Shown: in pieces, positions 32,194 through 39,840 of the stretch
How the letters are laid out: each line of letters opens with the position of its first letter
How positions within the stretch are numbered: position 1 is the first letter of the stretch
From: an uncultured Alistipes sp.
Lineage (GTDB): Bacteria > Bacteroidota > Bacteroidia > Bacteroidales > Rikenellaceae
NCBI RefSeq assembly: GCF_902388705.1
Contig: NZ_CABMQJ010000016.1
Coordinates: 1 to 44,254, forward strand
Reading direction: 5' to 3'
Length of the DNA: 44,254 bases
The notes under the pieces: generated by a model
What the model was told of the DNA's origin: nothing
The model's input: the letters and a program-made list of their open reading frames with translations, nothing else
Database searches by the model: none
Position numbers and translations under genes: made by a program

Positions 32194-32403
32194 CTAACAT
32201 GCCGTAAGCGGCGGCACGCATGGAAACAGGGAAGGCAGATGCCTTTTATCATCTGCCTTCTGCTTTTTGCGGTCATAGACCTTTTTCGACTTGTGTACCC
32301 GGCAGAAACTGACCGGGCGGCCGTGATTTCCGATTTCGGCCTCCCGGCTCGCTTTGCGGTTGGCCTTGATGTAATCACGCGCGGTGATTCTCGTTGTTTT
32401 CAT
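32194..32403 (-). CDS. Small basic protein, 69 residues
   Basis: MKTTRITARDYIKANRKASR begins a strongly basic protein with REAEIGNHGRPVSFCRVHKS and KKVYDRKKQKADDK. Similar short basic proteins with the HKSKK.YDRK core recur in Bacteroidales genomes, so I take it as real; the function is unknown and nucleic-acid binding is only suggested by charge. A perfect 11-bp hairpin (32231-32260) lies within the last third of the coding sequence, and the C-terminus beyond it (CVPPLTAC) looks less protein-like. An A/T-rich leader and a TATCTTTG box lie upstream. Confidence 0.65.
   Translation of the reverse strand: MKTTRITARDYIKANRKASREAEIGNHGRPVSFCRVHKSKKVYDRKKQKADDKRHLPSLFPCVPPLTAC
32231..32260. repeat. 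Perfect 11-bp inverted repeat inside a small gene
   Basis: GAAGGCAGATG / CATCTGCCTTC with an eight-base loop; on the plus strand it is followed by TGCTTTTTGC. Terminator-like on the plus strand, but no gene precedes it in that direction apart from possible antisense transcription. Confidence 0.6.
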
Positions 32404-32424
32404 TTTATATCGGTTTTACCGGGG

Positions 32425-32432
32425 CAAAGATA
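32425..32432 (-). promoter_or_regulatory. -7 box of the small basic protein gene
   Basis: TATCTTTG on the minus strand, 21 bases before ATG 32403. Confidence 0.5.
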
Positions 32433-32591
32433 ACCGGAATTTTTTAATCGGCGCATTTCGCGGGGTATGTCGTGGCGATTTGACGCCGATCGGGATAAGC
32501 GGCCATTGCCATCAAAGGGACTATCATTAAATTTCTCCGCAAGCGCCCTGTCGGGAGCTGCCTGATTTCCATCTGCCCCTTAACCCGCTGT

Positions 32592-33674
32592 TTAAAAGCC
32601 GCTGGGAACCAATCCCAAATTATTGATCGATTCGTTTACGAATTGCATGGAGTCGTGTATCTTCAGCACCTCCGTATAGTCCCAGTATTTAATGTCGTCT
32701 TTGATCTCTTTAATCCCGGCCACCTCTTTCCGTATTTTCTCGATTTGATGTTGGTCGGAAACCGCGATGATTCGCTGTACGGCCTGGTTGTTTTTAGCCC
32801 GGATCAAATTTAATATAAGACTGTCGATAGAGCCCGAGGTTTGTACCTCGAAGACGTAAATAATGCGTCCCATATTGCCGATAGTGACTTCCCAGACAGC
32901 GTCCACTACGGCTCCGTCGGCGACTTTCTTTTCGACTTCAGAGCGGAATCCCAGAAAACGGCCGATGTCGGCAAGCTTGTCCCGCACGTCGTTGTGGACG
33001 AACAGGGCTTCTTTCTTGCTTTTGGGGGTTAACTCTTCCTGCGTGTCCGGCTTTGCGAGATTGTCGTGATTGTTGATTTGTAACTGCTGCCAGATGAACG
33101 TGTTCAGCGTCAGCATGTCGGACACTTCCGCATATCCGTCGGCTTTTGCAAACGCGACGATGTCGCGTCCCTTGGCACAGAGATATTCATATGTTTTCCC
33201 TGTCAGCCGGGCTTCGTAACGGGGTAGGTTTGGAATCTGGAGCGCACTGAACCCATTGTATGTTTTCTTATTCCAAAGCAGGTATTTGTCCGGGTAGGTT
33301 TTGCACAGCAGTTCACTCATAATGGCTGGCCCGACTCCTTTGATTTTGGATCTGAACTCGTCCCATCGTTTTTCAAGCGATGATTGGCCGTAAAGGAGAT
33401 TGGAAAATTGTTCGCGCAGCAGCGGCATGCCGTTCGCTTCGATGACATTGTCCACCTGATAGTGCTTGTTCCCCCACATCGCCATTGCCCAGAGCGGAGC
33501 GATATATTCGAAAAAATCCGTTTCCGACATATTCAACAGCCGCTCTTTGGTGAAGCTTTGCGTGCACTCTGCGAGATGTTCCCGCTCTTTCTGCTCTGCG
33601 GTTGCCTGTGCCTTATTGGCTTTAAACCACGTTCTGAAAACGGTTAGGGCTTTGATTAGTTGGTTTGAGTCCAT
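32592..33674 (-). CDS. Predicted PD-(D/E)XK nuclease-like protein with helix-hairpin-helix
   Basis: A 360-residue protein I cannot assign to a named family. Residues about 1-200 are helical; SKIKGVGPAIMSELLCKTYP (109-128) looks like a helix-hairpin-helix DNA-binding motif and is followed by DKYLLWNKKTYNG. Residues about 220-330 fit a PD-(D/E)XK nuclease core: a helix with Glu (RSEVEKKVADG), strand with Asp258 (AVVDAVWEV), strand with Glu276-x-Gln278 (IIYVFEVQTSG), then a long helix (LILNLIRAKNNQAVQ) and a strand (RIIAVSD). It is a lone gene, with codon use richer in A/T than its neighbours, which suggests transfer. A defence or DNA-repair role is possible but not shown. It lies in the gap between mnmE and tex. 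Confidence 0.7.
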   Translation of the reverse strand: MDSNQLIKALTVFRTWFKANKAQATAEQKEREHLAECTQSFTKERLLNMSETDFFEYIAPLWAMAMWGNKHYQVDNVIEANGMPLLREQFSNLLYGQSSLEKRWDEFRSKIKGVGPAIMSELLCKTYPDKYLLWNKKTYNGFSALQIPNLPRYEARLTGKTYEYLCAKGRDIVAFAKADGYAEVSDMLTLNTFIWQQLQINNHDNLAKPDTQEELTPKSKKEALFVHNDVRDKLADIGRFLGFRSEVEKKVADGAVVDAVWEVTIGNMGRIIYVFEVQTSGSIDSLILNLIRAKNNQAVQRIIAVSDQHQIEKIRKEVAGIKEIKDDIKYWDYTEVLKIHDSMQFVNESINNLGLVPSGF

Positions 33675-33693
33675 ATGTAATTTATCATTGTTT

Positions 33694-33701
33694 CAAAATT
33701 A
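33694..33701 (-). promoter_or_regulatory. -7 box of the predicted nuclease gene
   Basis: TAATTTTG on the minus strand, 19 bases before ATG 33674; a TTGA at about -33 has slightly long spacing. Confidence 0.45.
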
Positions 33702-33752
33702 CCGGCGCATTTGACTGGACGGTTCAATCAGGCGATAGAGCACATCCGTAGG

Positions 33753-33776
33753 TGCCGATTTGCCGATTTGCCGATT
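33753..33776. repeat. Three exact tandem copies of TGCCGATT
   Basis: 8-bp direct repeats at 33753, 33761 and 33769, about 50-75 bp upstream of the predicted nuclease promoter. The rest of the gap 33675-33990 is A/T-rich and shows no gene. Confidence 0.8.
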
Positions 33777-33990
33777 TCAGCTGTTTGCGAGAGAATTAGC
33801 TCGTAAAATCGATTCCGGTACCGCCGTATGCGTTTGTCGGTTGTTCTTGTAAAGTTACGAAAAAATTCTCAAGGTGATTGGGTTTGTTTCGCGATAATTT
33901 TTATTTGTATAATACCATGCGCAAATTATCGGGCCCTTCCGTTTCGCTGCCTGTCGGGGGACGCGATTCGGGCCAAGCCAAATCGGAAAA

Positions 33991-35385
33991 TTATTTGCCG
34001 ATGCAGAACTTCGAGAAAATGTTTCGGAGCACTTCGTCCGGGGCGATGGTGCCGCGGCCGGTGATGGTGCCGAGGTGGCGGACGACTTCGCGGATTTCTT
34101 CGCTCAAAAGGTCGGCCGGGAGTTGGTCGTGCAGGCCGTCGAGGGCCGTGCGGAGGGCGTTGCCCGCCGCTGTGAGGGCTTCGTAATGGCGGCTGTTCGA
34201 AACGACCGTGTCGCCGTGGTAGAGCGCCTGCGTATCGACCGTATCGCGCAGGATTTTACGCAGGCAGTCGATGCCCTCGCCGCTGCGGGCGGAAATGCCG
34301 ATTGTGCCGGCGGGCAGTTGCAGGTTCGGCACCGTGTCGGTTTTGTTGATTACCGTAAGCAGCGTCTGGTCGTTGCGTACCGTAAAGCCGGGTGCGGGAA
34401 CGGGAATTTCAGAAAGCAGCGAATCCTGCGGAACTCCTTTGTCCGCCGTTCGGAATTGCGCCGCGTCCGCCATGTAGATGACGATTTGCGCCCGCGAAAT
34501 GCTGGACATCGTGCGCTGGATACCCATCTGTTCGAGCCGGTCGTCCGTCGTGCGGATGCCGGCCGTGTCGAGGAACCGGAAGACGACCCCGTCGATGTTG
34601 AGCCGCTCTTCGATGACGTCGCGCGTCGTGCCGGCAATCTCCGATACCATGGCCCGTTCTTCGTTGAGAAGCCGGTTGAGCAGGGTGCTTTTGCCGACAT
34701 TGGGGGCTCCGGCGATGGCTACGGCGATTCCCTCCTTGAGGGCGTTGCCGAGCGAGAACGAGCTGCGCAGGGCGTCGATTCGCGTTTCGATTTGCTGCAT
34801 CGTGTCGCGCAGCTGCGTGCGGTCGGCGAATTCGACGTCCTCTTCCGAGAAGTCGAGTTCCAGTTCGAGCAGCGAGGTGAGGTGCAGCAGTTTTTCCCGC
34901 AGCGCTTCGAGCGCCTCGGAGTAGCCGCCGCGCATCTGGTTGGCGGCCAGTGCGTGTGCCGCGCGTGACGACGAGGCGATGATGTCGGCGACGGCTTCGG
35001 CCTGCGAGAGGTCGAGTTTGCCGGCGAGGTAGGCCCGGATGGTGAATTCGCCCGGCCGGGCCATGCGGGCGCCCGCGGCGGTGAGCAGCCGCAGGGTTTC
35101 GGCCACGATGTACTGCGAACCGTGGCAGGAGATTTCGGCGGCGTCTTCGCCCGTATAGGAGTGGGGGGCGCGGAAGACCGTGATTAGCACGTCGTCCAGG
35201 ATGCGTTCTGCGTCCATGATCCGGCCGTAGTGCACCGTGTAGCCGTCGGCGTCGGCCAACGGTTGCCGGCCCCGGAAAATACGGTCGCAGACTGCCAGCG
35301 CTTCGCTTCCGCTTATGCGGATGAGGGCGATGGCCCCTCCGGCGGCGGTTGCGGGGGCGGCGATGGTATCGTGGTCGCAGTTCAT
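33991..35385 (-). CDS. mnmE: tRNA modification GTPase MnmE
   Basis: A 464-residue enzyme that, with MnmG, modifies wobble uridine 34 of tRNAs (carboxymethylaminomethyl group). The N-terminal tetrahydrofolate-binding domain starts DTIAAPATAAGGAIALIRIS. The G domain holds G1 GAPNVGKST (about 229), G2 AGTTRD, G3 DTAG and G4 NKTD. The C-terminus ends FCIGK, with the catalytic Cys of the C-x-G-K motif. Length is normal. It is the last gene of the parA-parB-DUF5683-mltD-mnmE operon; its ATG is one base after the mltD stop. Confidence 0.97.
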   Translation of the reverse strand: MNCDHDTIAAPATAAGGAIALIRISGSEALAVCDRIFRGRQPLADADGYTVHYGRIMDAERILDDVLITVFRAPHSYTGEDAAEISCHGSQYIVAETLRLLTAAGARMARPGEFTIRAYLAGKLDLSQAEAVADIIASSSRAAHALAANQMRGGYSEALEALREKLLHLTSLLELELDFSEEDVEFADRTQLRDTMQQIETRIDALRSSFSLGNALKEGIAVAIAGAPNVGKSTLLNRLLNEERAMVSEIAGTTRDVIEERLNIDGVVFRFLDTAGIRTTDDRLEQMGIQRTMSSISRAQIVIYMADAAQFRTADKGVPQDSLLSEIPVPAPGFTVRNDQTLLTVINKTDTVPNLQLPAGTIGISARSGEGIDCLRKILRDTVDTQALYHGDTVVSNSRHYEALTAAGNALRTALDGLHDQLPADLLSEEIREVVRHLGTITGRGTIAPDEVLRNIFSKFCIGK

Positions 35386-35386
35386 G

Positions 35387-36766
35387 TTATCTTCCCTCGA
35401 TGCGGATTCGCTGCCCCAGGCGGAGCTTGTGGGCGTTCTTGATGCCGTTCCAGCGCATCAGCTGTGCCGTGGTCACGCGGTAGCGGCGGGCGATGGCGCC
35501 CAGCGTGTCGCCTTTTTTGACGATGTAGACCGAACCCGAGCGCTCCTGTCGTTTCTTGTCGAGGTTCGCGGGATTGATATACTCTTTGAGGTAAGCCGAA
35601 TCCTTGGCGAAAATTTCGGGTTCGTTGGCGATGTATTGCGTGATTTTGCGCTGCGGAAGCACCAGCGTGTAGACCTTGTTGGTGGCCGGGATGATGTCGA
35701 GTTTGTACTGGGGGTTGAGCTGGCGCAGGGTTTCGATGGGAACGTCGATCGTCGAGGCAATCTGCCCGAGGTGCATCAGCCGGTTGATGCGGATGGTGTC
35801 GGTCGCCAGCGGAATCGGGGCCTCGGTGAGCTCGATGCCGTGCTGCCGGTGGTAGGCGTAGGCGTACGAGGCGCCGATGAAAGCGGGAACGTACCCGCGC
35901 GTTTCGCGGGGCAGGTAGTCGTAGATGTCCCAGAACGTGCGGCTTTTTTCACCGGCGCGGGCCAGCGCCTTGTTGACGTTGCCCGGGCCGCAGTTGTAGG
36001 CGGCGATGGCCAGCGACCAGTCGTTGTAGATGGCGTAGAGGTCTTTGAGATAGCGGCATGCGGCCTGCGTCGAGCGGATCGGGTCGCGGCGTTCGTCGAC
36101 CAGCGAGTTGACCTCCAGTCCGTAGCTTTTGCCCGTCGAGGGCATGAACTGCCACAACCCCACGGCTCCCATCGGCGATACGGCCGTCGTGGAGAGCGCC
36201 GATTCGATGATGGGCAGGGCGCGCAGCTCGACCGGAAGCCCCTCTTTCAGGAGTTCGTCCTCGATCAGCGGAAAGTAGTACTGCGACATGCCCAGGATGC
36301 GGCTGATTGTGCCGTAGCGCGAGTCGGTGTAGCGGTTGATATAGCCCCTCACGATGCTGTTGTACGGGAGTTGGATCGGCGAGGCGAGCGCCAGCAGCCG
36401 CCGGGTGTAAACCGAGTCCGGCACGCTGCCTGCGGCTGTGGTGTCGATTAGGATGTAGTTGTCGAAAAATTCCCGGAAAGAGCCGCTGCACTGCCTCTCG
36501 CGCCAGACGGCTACCAGCGAGTCGGCCTGTTGGCCCGTGAGTCCGAGCGTTAGGTCGTTGTGCCGCACCTCGGCCGGCGCCGGGCCTGCGGCCTCCGTTT
36601 CCGGCTCGGGGCATACGGTTTTTTCGGGTTCCGGAGCGGTTGCGGGCGCCGTGACGGTTTCGGTCTTGGCTTTTTTGTCGCGTTTCTTTTTGCGGGGGCT
36701 GCGGTCGAGGGCCGACGCCGAAGCGGTGACGCCGAGCAGCAGCAGTATGGTCAGGAGGATTCTCAT
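35387..36766 (-). CDS. mltD: Membrane-bound lytic transglycosylase (MltD-like) with LysM domain
   Basis: A 459-residue exported protein with signal peptide MRILLTILLLLGVTASASAL and a basic then Pro/Glu-rich linker. The goose-lysozyme-like SLT domain (about 140-310) holds the catalytic Glu in LPIIESALSTTAVSPMGAVG followed by LWQFMPSTGKSYGL and the AIAAYNCGPGNVNKAL motif. A degenerate LysM-like part (about 325-375) precedes a clear C-terminal LysM (YIVKKGDTLGAIARRYRVTT) that binds peptidoglycan. It cuts glycan strands with anhydromuramyl product. There is no lipobox, unlike E. coli MltD. Three bases separate it from the DUF5683 gene. Confidence 0.92.
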   Translation of the reverse strand: MRILLTILLLLGVTASASALDRSPRKKKRDKKAKTETVTAPATAPEPEKTVCPEPETEAAGPAPAEVRHNDLTLGLTGQQADSLVAVWRERQCSGSFREFFDNYILIDTTAAGSVPDSVYTRRLLALASPIQLPYNSIVRGYINRYTDSRYGTISRILGMSQYYFPLIEDELLKEGLPVELRALPIIESALSTTAVSPMGAVGLWQFMPSTGKSYGLEVNSLVDERRDPIRSTQAACRYLKDLYAIYNDWSLAIAAYNCGPGNVNKALARAGEKSRTFWDIYDYLPRETRGYVPAFIGASYAYAYHRQHGIELTEAPIPLATDTIRINRLMHLGQIASTIDVPIETLRQLNPQYKLDIIPATNKVYTLVLPQRKITQYIANEPEIFAKDSAYLKEYINPANLDKKRQERSGSVYIVKKGDTLGAIARRYRVTTAQLMRWNGIKNAHKLRLGQRIRIEGR

Positions 36767-36769
36767 CGG

Positions 36770-37927
36770 TTAGAATTTGATACTCATGTTGAACCCGAAT
36801 ACGGGGCGGTTGCCGCCGACGGAGGGGACATAGGTGTAGTCGACCATCGGCTCGAGGTTCATCGTCAGATCGTCGGAGATGTCGTAGTCTTTCAGGTGGG
36901 CGTCCACATGGGCGTCGACGATCTGCAGCACGTACAGTCCGGCCGAGATGATGATACACAGGTCGCGGTTGCGGCGGTAATTGTTCCGCAGGTTGCGGAT
37001 GAAGTCCGCCGAATAGCGTCCGTGGAACTCATCAGTGGGGCCGTCGGGGTATTTGTCGGGATTCTTTTCGTAGTCGCTCAACAGGCTGTAAGCCTTTTTG
37101 AAGCGCTGGTAGCCGCGGTTGTTCCAGTCGATACAGTAAATCATCGCGGCGAAACCGCCCACCACGAAGGGTACTTTCCAGTAGCTTTTGTTGTATATCT
37201 GTCCCGCGCCGGGGAAGATGCAGGCCAGCGTGGTGGCCTTTTTGACGTCCGACACGTCGTTGGTCGAGTAGTTCACCGCGGCGTCGCCGATGAAATAGAT
37301 GTACGAGGCGACGGTCAGACCCAGGTAGACCTGGCGCTTGGTATTGCTGCGAATCATCTTCGTCTGCAGGGCATCGAGCTCCGGCGTGCGCGAAAGGCTC
37401 TTGTCCGTGTAAGCCTCGTATTCGCGTTTGAGGGGTTTATAAGTCCTGTTTTCGTTGATATAAAGGGCGAGTCCCGTCGCCACGGTGCCGTAGAGCACCG
37501 GCAGTTTCCAGTATTGCTTGTTGTATATCTGGCCGTAGCCGGGCAGCACGGTCGAAATCCAGCAGACTTTCGACAGCGACATCGAGTCGCTCATCAGCCA
37601 TCCCCTTTTGCGGGTCGTGTCGGCCTCGGTTTTGATGCCGGCCATGCGGAGCTGCCAGAGCGAGTCCGTATGGCGGATGTCGTCGGTGCGCAGGGCCGTG
37701 ACGGCGAGCGAGTCGGCCGTGAAGTCGCCGGTCATGAGCGAGTCGAGTTCGCGCATGACGGCGTTTCCCGCCAGCGAATCGCTTCGCTGCCGCAGGGAAT
37801 CCGGCTTGACGAGCATGCCGCCGCGTACGATGGTGCGCGTCCCGCGGTGGGACTGCGCCTCCGCGGGGAGCCACAACAGGAGCGCCGCGAGCATCGGCAG
37901 CAGGTATCTGAACCGGATTCTTACCAT
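36770..37927 (-). CDS. DUF5683 membrane protein with internal duplication
   Basis: A 385-residue protein with signal peptide MVRIRFRYLLPMLAALLLWL (cut near AEA). A Ser/Asp-rich periplasmic stretch (about 30-115) is followed by two copies of a TM2-like unit: STVLPGYGQIYNKQYWKLPV (about 125) and ACIFPGAGQIYNKSYWKVPF (about 235), each ahead of hydrophobic segments. The family (DUF5683) is found beside parB and mltD across Bacteroidota; its role is unknown. The C-terminus is beta-like and ends in Phe (FGFNMSIKF), which could indicate an outer-membrane association. It starts two bases after the parB stop. Confidence 0.82.
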   Translation of the reverse strand: MVRIRFRYLLPMLAALLLWLPAEAQSHRGTRTIVRGGMLVKPDSLRQRSDSLAGNAVMRELDSLMTGDFTADSLAVTALRTDDIRHTDSLWQLRMAGIKTEADTTRKRGWLMSDSMSLSKVCWISTVLPGYGQIYNKQYWKLPVLYGTVATGLALYINENRTYKPLKREYEAYTDKSLSRTPELDALQTKMIRSNTKRQVYLGLTVASYIYFIGDAAVNYSTNDVSDVKKATTLACIFPGAGQIYNKSYWKVPFVVGGFAAMIYCIDWNNRGYQRFKKAYSLLSDYEKNPDKYPDGPTDEFHGRYSADFIRNLRNNYRRNRDLCIIISAGLYVLQIVDAHVDAHLKDYDISDDLTMNLEPMVDYTYVPSVGGNRPVFGFNMSIKF

Positions 37928-37929
37928 AT

Positions 37930-38805
37930 TTATTTAAGGCGTCCGGAGAACCGTTGGATGAATTGTTCGATGTCCTTGTCGTCGTCGAAGCCGATTACGA
38001 TTCGTCCGCCGCCGTTTTTCGCGCGTTTGATGCTGATGTCCTGCGAGAAGAACTTTTCGAGCTGTTCCACCAGCCGCGAGTAGCTCTCGGGGTACTCCTC
38101 GTCCTCCACATTCTGTGCCGCGGCGGCGGGCTGTGCGGTGAGCGTGCGCACCAACTCCTCGGCCTGGCGCACCGAGAGGCTTTTCCTGAGGATTTTTTTC
38201 AGCACGCGCACCTGCGACTCTTCGGGGGCGCCGGCGATGGCTTTGGCGTGGCCCATCGAGATAAGCCCCTCCTTGAGCGCCAGCTGCACCTCGTCGGGCA
38301 GCTTCAAAAGGCGCATGTAGTTGGATACGGTCGAACGCTTCTTGCCCACCTTCTCGGACAGGGCGTCCTGCGTGAGGTTGCACTCGTCGAGCAGGCGCTG
38401 CATGCCCAGGGCGATTTCGATGGCGTTGAGGTCCTGTCGCTGGATATTCTCCACGAGGGCCATGGCGTGCAGGTTCTCGTCGTCCACCTCGCGAATGTAG
38501 GCCGGCAGGCTCGTCAAATCGGCGCGTTGCGCGGCACGCCAGCGGCGCTCGCCGCTGATGATGATATATTTCCCGTCGCCGGATTTTTTGACCGTGATGG
38601 GTTGGATGACTCCCAGCTGGCGGATCGAGTCGGCCAGTTCGTCGAGGGCCTCCTCGTCGAACTGCGTGCGCGGCTGCGTGGGGTTGGGTATGATCTCCGT
38701 GATGTCGATCTCGGACATCTGGCTCATCGGCTTGAGCTTGGCATCGATGGCGTCGGTGCCGAATATGGCGTCCAGTCCGCGCCCTAATCCCTTTGGCTGT
38801 TTCAT
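37930..38805 (-). CDS. parB: Chromosome partitioning protein ParB
   Basis: A 291-residue ParB. The N-terminal GLGRGLDAIFG contains the ParA-stimulating Arg/Lys tail. The CTPase core has NPTQPRTQFDEEALDELADS, then ISGERRWRAAQRA (C-box and CTP motif) and LVENIQRQDLNAIEIALGMQ. The central helix-turn-helix (LTQDALSEKVGKKRSTVSNY, about 140-170) binds parS, and the C-terminal dimer domain ends the protein. It loads onto parS with CTP and organises the origin region with ParA/SMC. No parS-like site (consensus near GTTTCACGTGAAAC) was noticed in the window. Confidence 0.96.
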   Translation of the reverse strand: MKQPKGLGRGLDAIFGTDAIDAKLKPMSQMSEIDITEIIPNPTQPRTQFDEEALDELADSIRQLGVIQPITVKKSGDGKYIIISGERRWRAAQRADLTSLPAYIREVDDENLHAMALVENIQRQDLNAIEIALGMQRLLDECNLTQDALSEKVGKKRSTVSNYMRLLKLPDEVQLALKEGLISMGHAKAIAGAPEESQVRVLKKILRKSLSVRQAEELVRTLTAQPAAAAQNVEDEEYPESYSRLVEQLEKFFSQDISIKRAKNGGGRIVIGFDDDKDIEQFIQRFSGRLK

Positions 38806-38814
38806 TTCGGTATG

Positions 38815-39585
38815 TTATTTACTTTTTTTGCGGTTGCGCTTGAGGAACTCCCGGGCGAGCGTGAGATAGTTCTCCGAGCCGACGGCGCCCGCGTCGTAGA
38901 GCATGACGGGCTTTCCGTGCGAGGGCGCTTCTCCCAAACGAATATTGCGCTGAATTATTGTGTCGTATGCCAGTTCGCCGAAGTGCTCGCGCACCTCGTT
39001 CACGACCTGGTTGTTCAGGCGGTTGCGCATGTACATCGTCAGCAGGAATCCCTCGATGTCGAGCGCGGGGTTCAGGCCGCTTTTGACCTTGCGGATGGTG
39101 TTCAGCAGTTTCGAGAGTCCCTCGAGCGCGAGGTATTCGCATTGCACGGGAATCAGCACCGTGTCGGCGGCCGTCAGGATGTTGACGGTGGTGTAGCCCA
39201 GCGAGGGGGAGCAGTCGATGAAGATGTAGTCGAACCGTTCGCGGACGGCGTCGACGATGCGCTTCATCACGTGGTGGGCGTTCTCCATCTTCGGCAACTC
39301 GCTGTCGGCGGCCACCAGGTCGATGGACGAAGGCAGCAGCCAGAGGTTCTTCACGTCGGGGCTCTTGAGGATGACCTCGTCGGGGGTTTTCAGCCCGGCG
39401 ATGCACTCGTAGATGCCCTCGAGGTTGATGTCGAAGCCCAGTCCGGATGTGGCGTTGGCCTGCGGGTCGGCGTCGAGCAGCAGCACCTTTTTGCCCAGCA
39501 GGGCCAGTGACGCCGCAAGGTTGATGGCCGTGGTGGTCTTGCCCACGCCGCCTTTCTGATTCGCTAAAGCTATAACCTTTGCCAT
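38815..39585 (-). CDS. parA: Chromosome partitioning ATPase ParA (Soj)
   Basis: A 256-residue deviant Walker ATPase: NQKGGVGKTTTAINLAASLA near the start carries the signature Lys, DADPQANATSGL is the Walker A' region, and the FIDCSPSLG Walker B follows. It has no N-terminal DNA-binding domain, so it is the chromosomal Soj type. With ParB it segregates the replication origin. It heads the five-gene minus-strand operon. TAAATTTG at 39617-39610 is a candidate -7 box, 24 bases upstream. Confidence 0.96.
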   Translation of the reverse strand: MAKVIALANQKGGVGKTTTAINLAASLALLGKKVLLLDADPQANATSGLGFDINLEGIYECIAGLKTPDEVILKSPDVKNLWLLPSSIDLVAADSELPKMENAHHVMKRIVDAVRERFDYIFIDCSPSLGYTTVNILTAADTVLIPVQCEYLALEGLSKLLNTIRKVKSGLNPALDIEGFLLTMYMRNRLNNQVVNEVREHFGELAYDTIIQRNIRLGEAPSHGKPVMLYDAGAVGSENYLTLAREFLKRNRKKSK

Positions 39586-39609
39586 GTTTCAATCGGGTTT
39601 ATAATCGGG

Positions 39610-39617
39610 CAAATTTA
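39610..39617 (-). promoter_or_regulatory. Possible -7 box of the parA operon
   Basis: TAAATTTG on the minus strand; no convincing -33 box. Confidence 0.4.
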
Positions 39618-39702
39618 ATGATTTTATATGGAAATCCATAACCGTGGCCGAAATTTGCTCTTCTTTTCGGAAATAAGGCGTGCCCCGGCGAATGCGAATA
39701 AA

Positions 39703-39734
39703 TTTGCTTTTGTCTTTGACCTGCACTATCTTTA
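39703..39734 (+). promoter_or_regulatory. Upstream copy of duplicated promoter
   Basis: TTTG (39703-39706), 20 bp, TATCTTTA (39727-39734). Last base of the -7 box differs from consensus. Part of a 50-60 bp duplication with a 75-bp period. Confidence 0.55.
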
Positions 39735-39777
39735 ACCTTGCTTTAGACAGGCTGCGGCCCGGCAATGCGCAAATAAA

Positions 39778-39809
39778 TTTGGCATTGCTCTCGCCTTGCA
39801 CTATCTTTG
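39778..39809 (+). promoter_or_regulatory. Downstream copy of duplicated promoter, for the CPBP gene
   Basis: TTTG (39778-39781), 20 bp, TATCTTTG (39802-39809): full consensus, 31 bases before ATG 39841. Confidence 0.8.
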
Positions 39810-39840
39810 AAGCCGGAACGAATTGACAGTTACTGGCTCT

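Noticed and set aside
33991..39840. parS site near parAB
   Set aside because: No GTTTCACGTGAAAC-like palindrome was noticed by eye; a pattern search over a larger region would be needed to exclude it.
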